From contig NZ_CP045178.1 of NCBI RefSeq assembly GCF_009296025.1, positions 7,378,001 to 7,442,000 of the forward strand: a DNA stretch of 64,000 bases. The letters run 5' to 3'. The notes beneath the pieces are model-generated. The model saw nothing but the letters and a program-made list of their open reading frames with translations. It was not told where the DNA came from and ran no database searches. Position 1 is the stretch's first letter, and every line of letters starts with the position of its first letter. Source of the stretch: Streptomyces tsukubensis. Lineage in GTDB: Bacteria > Actinomycetota > Actinomycetes > Streptomycetales > Streptomycetaceae. Made by a program: the position numbers and the translations under genes. Positions 62,364 to 64,000 of this stretch are shown in pieces.

Positions 62364-64000
62364 CCCAGGTCGGGACCGGCACGATCGCACCACGCGTCGC
62401 GGAGCACCTCAACCGGGCGCTGCACCGGCTCTTCGAGCGCGAGGAGAGCCTCCATCTCCTCGGCGAGGACCTCCTCGACCCGTACGGAGGCGCATTCAAG
62501 ATCACCAAAGGGCTCTCCGGCCGGTTCGGGGAACGCGTGCTGAGCACCCCGCTCAGCGAGGGCGGCATCCTCGGCGTCGGCGGCGGGCTGGCCCTGTGCG
62601 GCAACAAGGTCATCGTCGAGATCATGTTCGGCGACTTCCTCGCACTCGGCTTCGACCAACTGCTGAACTTCGCCTCGAAGTCGGTCTCCATGTACGGCCG
62701 GCGGGTGCCATTGTCGCTCGTCGTACGCTGCCCGGTCGGTGGCAACCGAGGCTACGGGCCCACCCACAGCCAGAGTCCGCAGAAGCACTTCATCGGCATT
62801 CCCGACCTCACCCTGTACGAGCTGTCGCCGTTCCACGACGCCGAAGCGGTGCTGGACGAGGCCCTGAACCGGGGCGCCCCCGCCGTTCTCTTCGAGGACA
62901 AGGTCCTGTACACGCGGCGCATGTACCGCGACGGCCGCGTCGACGACATCTTTCGCCGACGTATGACCGGCCCCGGACCCGGCTGGGCCCATGTCTTCCC
63001 CGACGGGGAGGAGGGCGCCGCCGACTACGTCGTCCTGGCCCCTGGCGGCCTCGTCCACCGGGCCCTGGGCGCGGCCCGCGAACTGCGCGCGGCGCACGGC
63101 CGCTCGGTCCACGTGCTGACCCCGGCCCAGCTGTACCCGCTGGACATCGAGCCGGTCCTGCCTCTCCTGGAGGCGGCGGGCCGTGTCGCCGTGGTGGAGG
63201 AGGGCACCGCGGGCGGTACCTGGGGCGCCGAGGTGGCACGGGTCGTCCACGAGCGGATCTGGTCCTCGCTGCACGCCCCCGTACTGCCGCTGAACTCACG
63301 CGACTCGATCATTCCGACGGCGGGCCATCTGGAACGCGAGGTGCTGTTGGGGGCCGAGGACATTCGCGACGGCATCCGGCGTGCGACCGGATGGGGGGTC
63401 GCGGCGCCGTCCCGGGCCCCGTCCTCCGCGCCCCGCTCCGAGCCCAGGGCCGCGGTCGGCGTCCCCGTCACCGTGCCCAAGCTGAACAACAACGACGCCA
63501 CCTACCTCGTCGCCGACTGGCTGGTGGGGGACGGCGTGTGGGTCGAGCCGGAGACCGAGATCGTCACGCTGGACACCTCCAAGGCACAGGCCGACATCGC
63601 CGCCGACGGCTCCGGGTATCTGTGGCGCGTCGCGTCGGTCGGCGAGGAACTGGCCGTCGGTGCCGTCCTCGCCCACCTGCTGCCCGAACCTGCTCCGAGC
63701 GGCGCGCCGCCGGACGCGGCCGGGCCGCACCGGGGGCAGACCCCGGCCGCTCGGGTCCCCACGCCGGCCCCCGCCCCCGCGCTCCAGGGGCCCGCGGCTC
63801 AGGACTCCGCGATCCAGGACCCCGTGCCCCAGGACCCCGTGCCCCAGGACCCCGCTCCCCAGGACCCCGTTCCGGTGCTCGCTGCCTCCCCACCCGCGCC
63901 CGCAGGGGCGGACCCCACGTCCAGGACACACGTCCTGGACCGTGTTCAGCAGGGCACCGCCGCAGTCGTCAGCAGGAGCCACCGTGAGATCCCGGCCGGA
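62360..64000 (+). CDS. E1-beta subunit fused to a lipoyl domain, 3' partial
   Basis: At least 547 residues; the frame is still open at the window end. Residues 1-340 are an E1-beta/transketolase pyrimidine domain plus C-domain (EDLLDPYGGAFKITKGL, TPLSEGGILGVGGGLAL, GGNRGYGPTHSQSPQKHF, VVEEGTAGGTWGAEV). Residues 370-445 are a lipoyl domain with the modified lysine in LDTSKAQADIAA. A Pro/Ala-rich linker with QDP repeats follows, perhaps leading to an acyltransferase or peripheral subunit-binding domain. The E1-beta plus lipoyl fusion matches the layout of NapB/Qcn7. The lipoyl arm would carry the two-carbon unit to the ACP. Confidence 0.88.
   Translation, partial: MTQVGTGTIAPRVAEHLNRALHRLFEREESLHLLGEDLLDPYGGAFKITKGLSGRFGERVLSTPLSEGGILGVGGGLALCGNKVIVEIMFGDFLALGFDQLLNFASKSVSMYGRRVPLSLVVRCPVGGNRGYGPTHSQSPQKHFIGIPDLTLYELSPFHDAEAVLDEALNRGAPAVLFEDKVLYTRRMYRDGRVDDIFRRRMTGPGPGWAHVFPDGEEGAADYVVLAPGGLVHRALGAARELRAAHGRSVHVLTPAQLYPLDIEPVLPLLEAAGRVAVVEEGTAGGTWGAEVARVVHERIWSSLHAPVLPLNSRDSIIPTAGHLEREVLLGAEDIRDGIRRATGWGVAAPSRAPSSAPRSEPRAAVGVPVTVPKLNNNDATYLVADWLVGDGVWVEPETEIVTLDTSKAQADIAADGSGYLWRVASVGEELAVGAVLAHLLPEPAPSGAPPDAAGPHRGQTPAARVPTPAPAPALQGPAAQDSAIQDPVPQDPVPQDPAPQDPVPVLAASPPAPAGADPTSRTHVLDRVQQGTAAVVSRSHREIPAG
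63815..63872 (+). repeat. 15-bp in-frame tandem repeats encoding QDPxP
   Basis: About four copies of a 15-base unit (CAGGACCCCGTGCCC and variants) inside the linker of the E1-beta/lipoyl protein. The in-frame unit means copy number can change without breaking the gene. Confidence 0.8.

Overview
The window is high-GC actinobacterial DNA and almost certainly comes from a Streptomyces chromosome. The signs are codon use, GTG/TTG starts, a conservon gene (cvnD type), a chaplin-like protein, the Ku/ATP-ligase pair, corrin-ring cobalamin genes, MbtH and NRPS-type genes. I cannot name the species.

Region 1 (1-19.1 kb) looks like ordinary chromosome. It holds the end of a conservon operon (GTPase, then a GAF protein), a lipase-like hydrolase, a MmcQ/YjbR protein, an MFS pump, a 2H phosphoesterase and a transketolase split into two genes. 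A tRNA-Pro(GGG) follows, then an NHEJ-type ATP-dependent DNA ligase, a TetR/DHA2 efflux pair, a purine-type deaminase, Ku, cobK, a second DHA2 pump with a C-terminal extension, cobF and a DUF309 gene. A second complete tRNA-Pro(GGG) ends the region at 19.1 kb.

Region 2 (19.1-58.0 kb) is a genomic island of about 39 kb. It starts at the 3' half of the second tRNA-Pro and ends at a damaged copy of the same tRNA 3' half. The doubled 11-mer TTGGGGACCAG lies just inside both ends. No integrase remains, so the island is probably immobile. Its first half (20.7-41.8 kb) is an unusual set of large proteins, mostly on the minus strand: a single-domain hemopexin protein, a DxDD class II terpene-cyclase-like protein, a DUF6603 protein, two very large proteins of unknown family (803 and 1308 aa), two related beta-sandwich-like proteins, and two nearly identical hemopexin-plus-beta-propeller proteins. 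The last two arose by a tandem duplication that also left truncated gene ends. A plus-strand gene with an HHV motif and a DUF6603-like C-terminus faces them. Four of these genes overlap by 4 bp in a chain, so they are probably made together. This is my best candidate for an undescribed system. The second half of the island holds broken insertion sequences (IS3, IS701, IS110, IS4, IS1380 type), a condensation-domain-like protein with a degenerate active site, a cluster of small exported proteins including a chaplin-like one, and a SAM-methyltransferase-like/Rieske-oxygenase pair.

Region 3 (58.0-64.0 kb) is the edge of a biosynthetic gene cluster. A minus-strand operon encodes a free carrier protein, a non-heme iron halogenase (HxA in place of HxD) and a type II thioesterase. 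The divergent operon encodes MbtH, an E1-alpha protein, a free ACP and an E1-beta/lipoyl fusion that runs off the window. The last three resemble the NapB/NapD-type machinery that loads a two-carbon hydroxyacyl unit onto an ACP. The product is likely a chlorinated nonribosomal peptide or hybrid.
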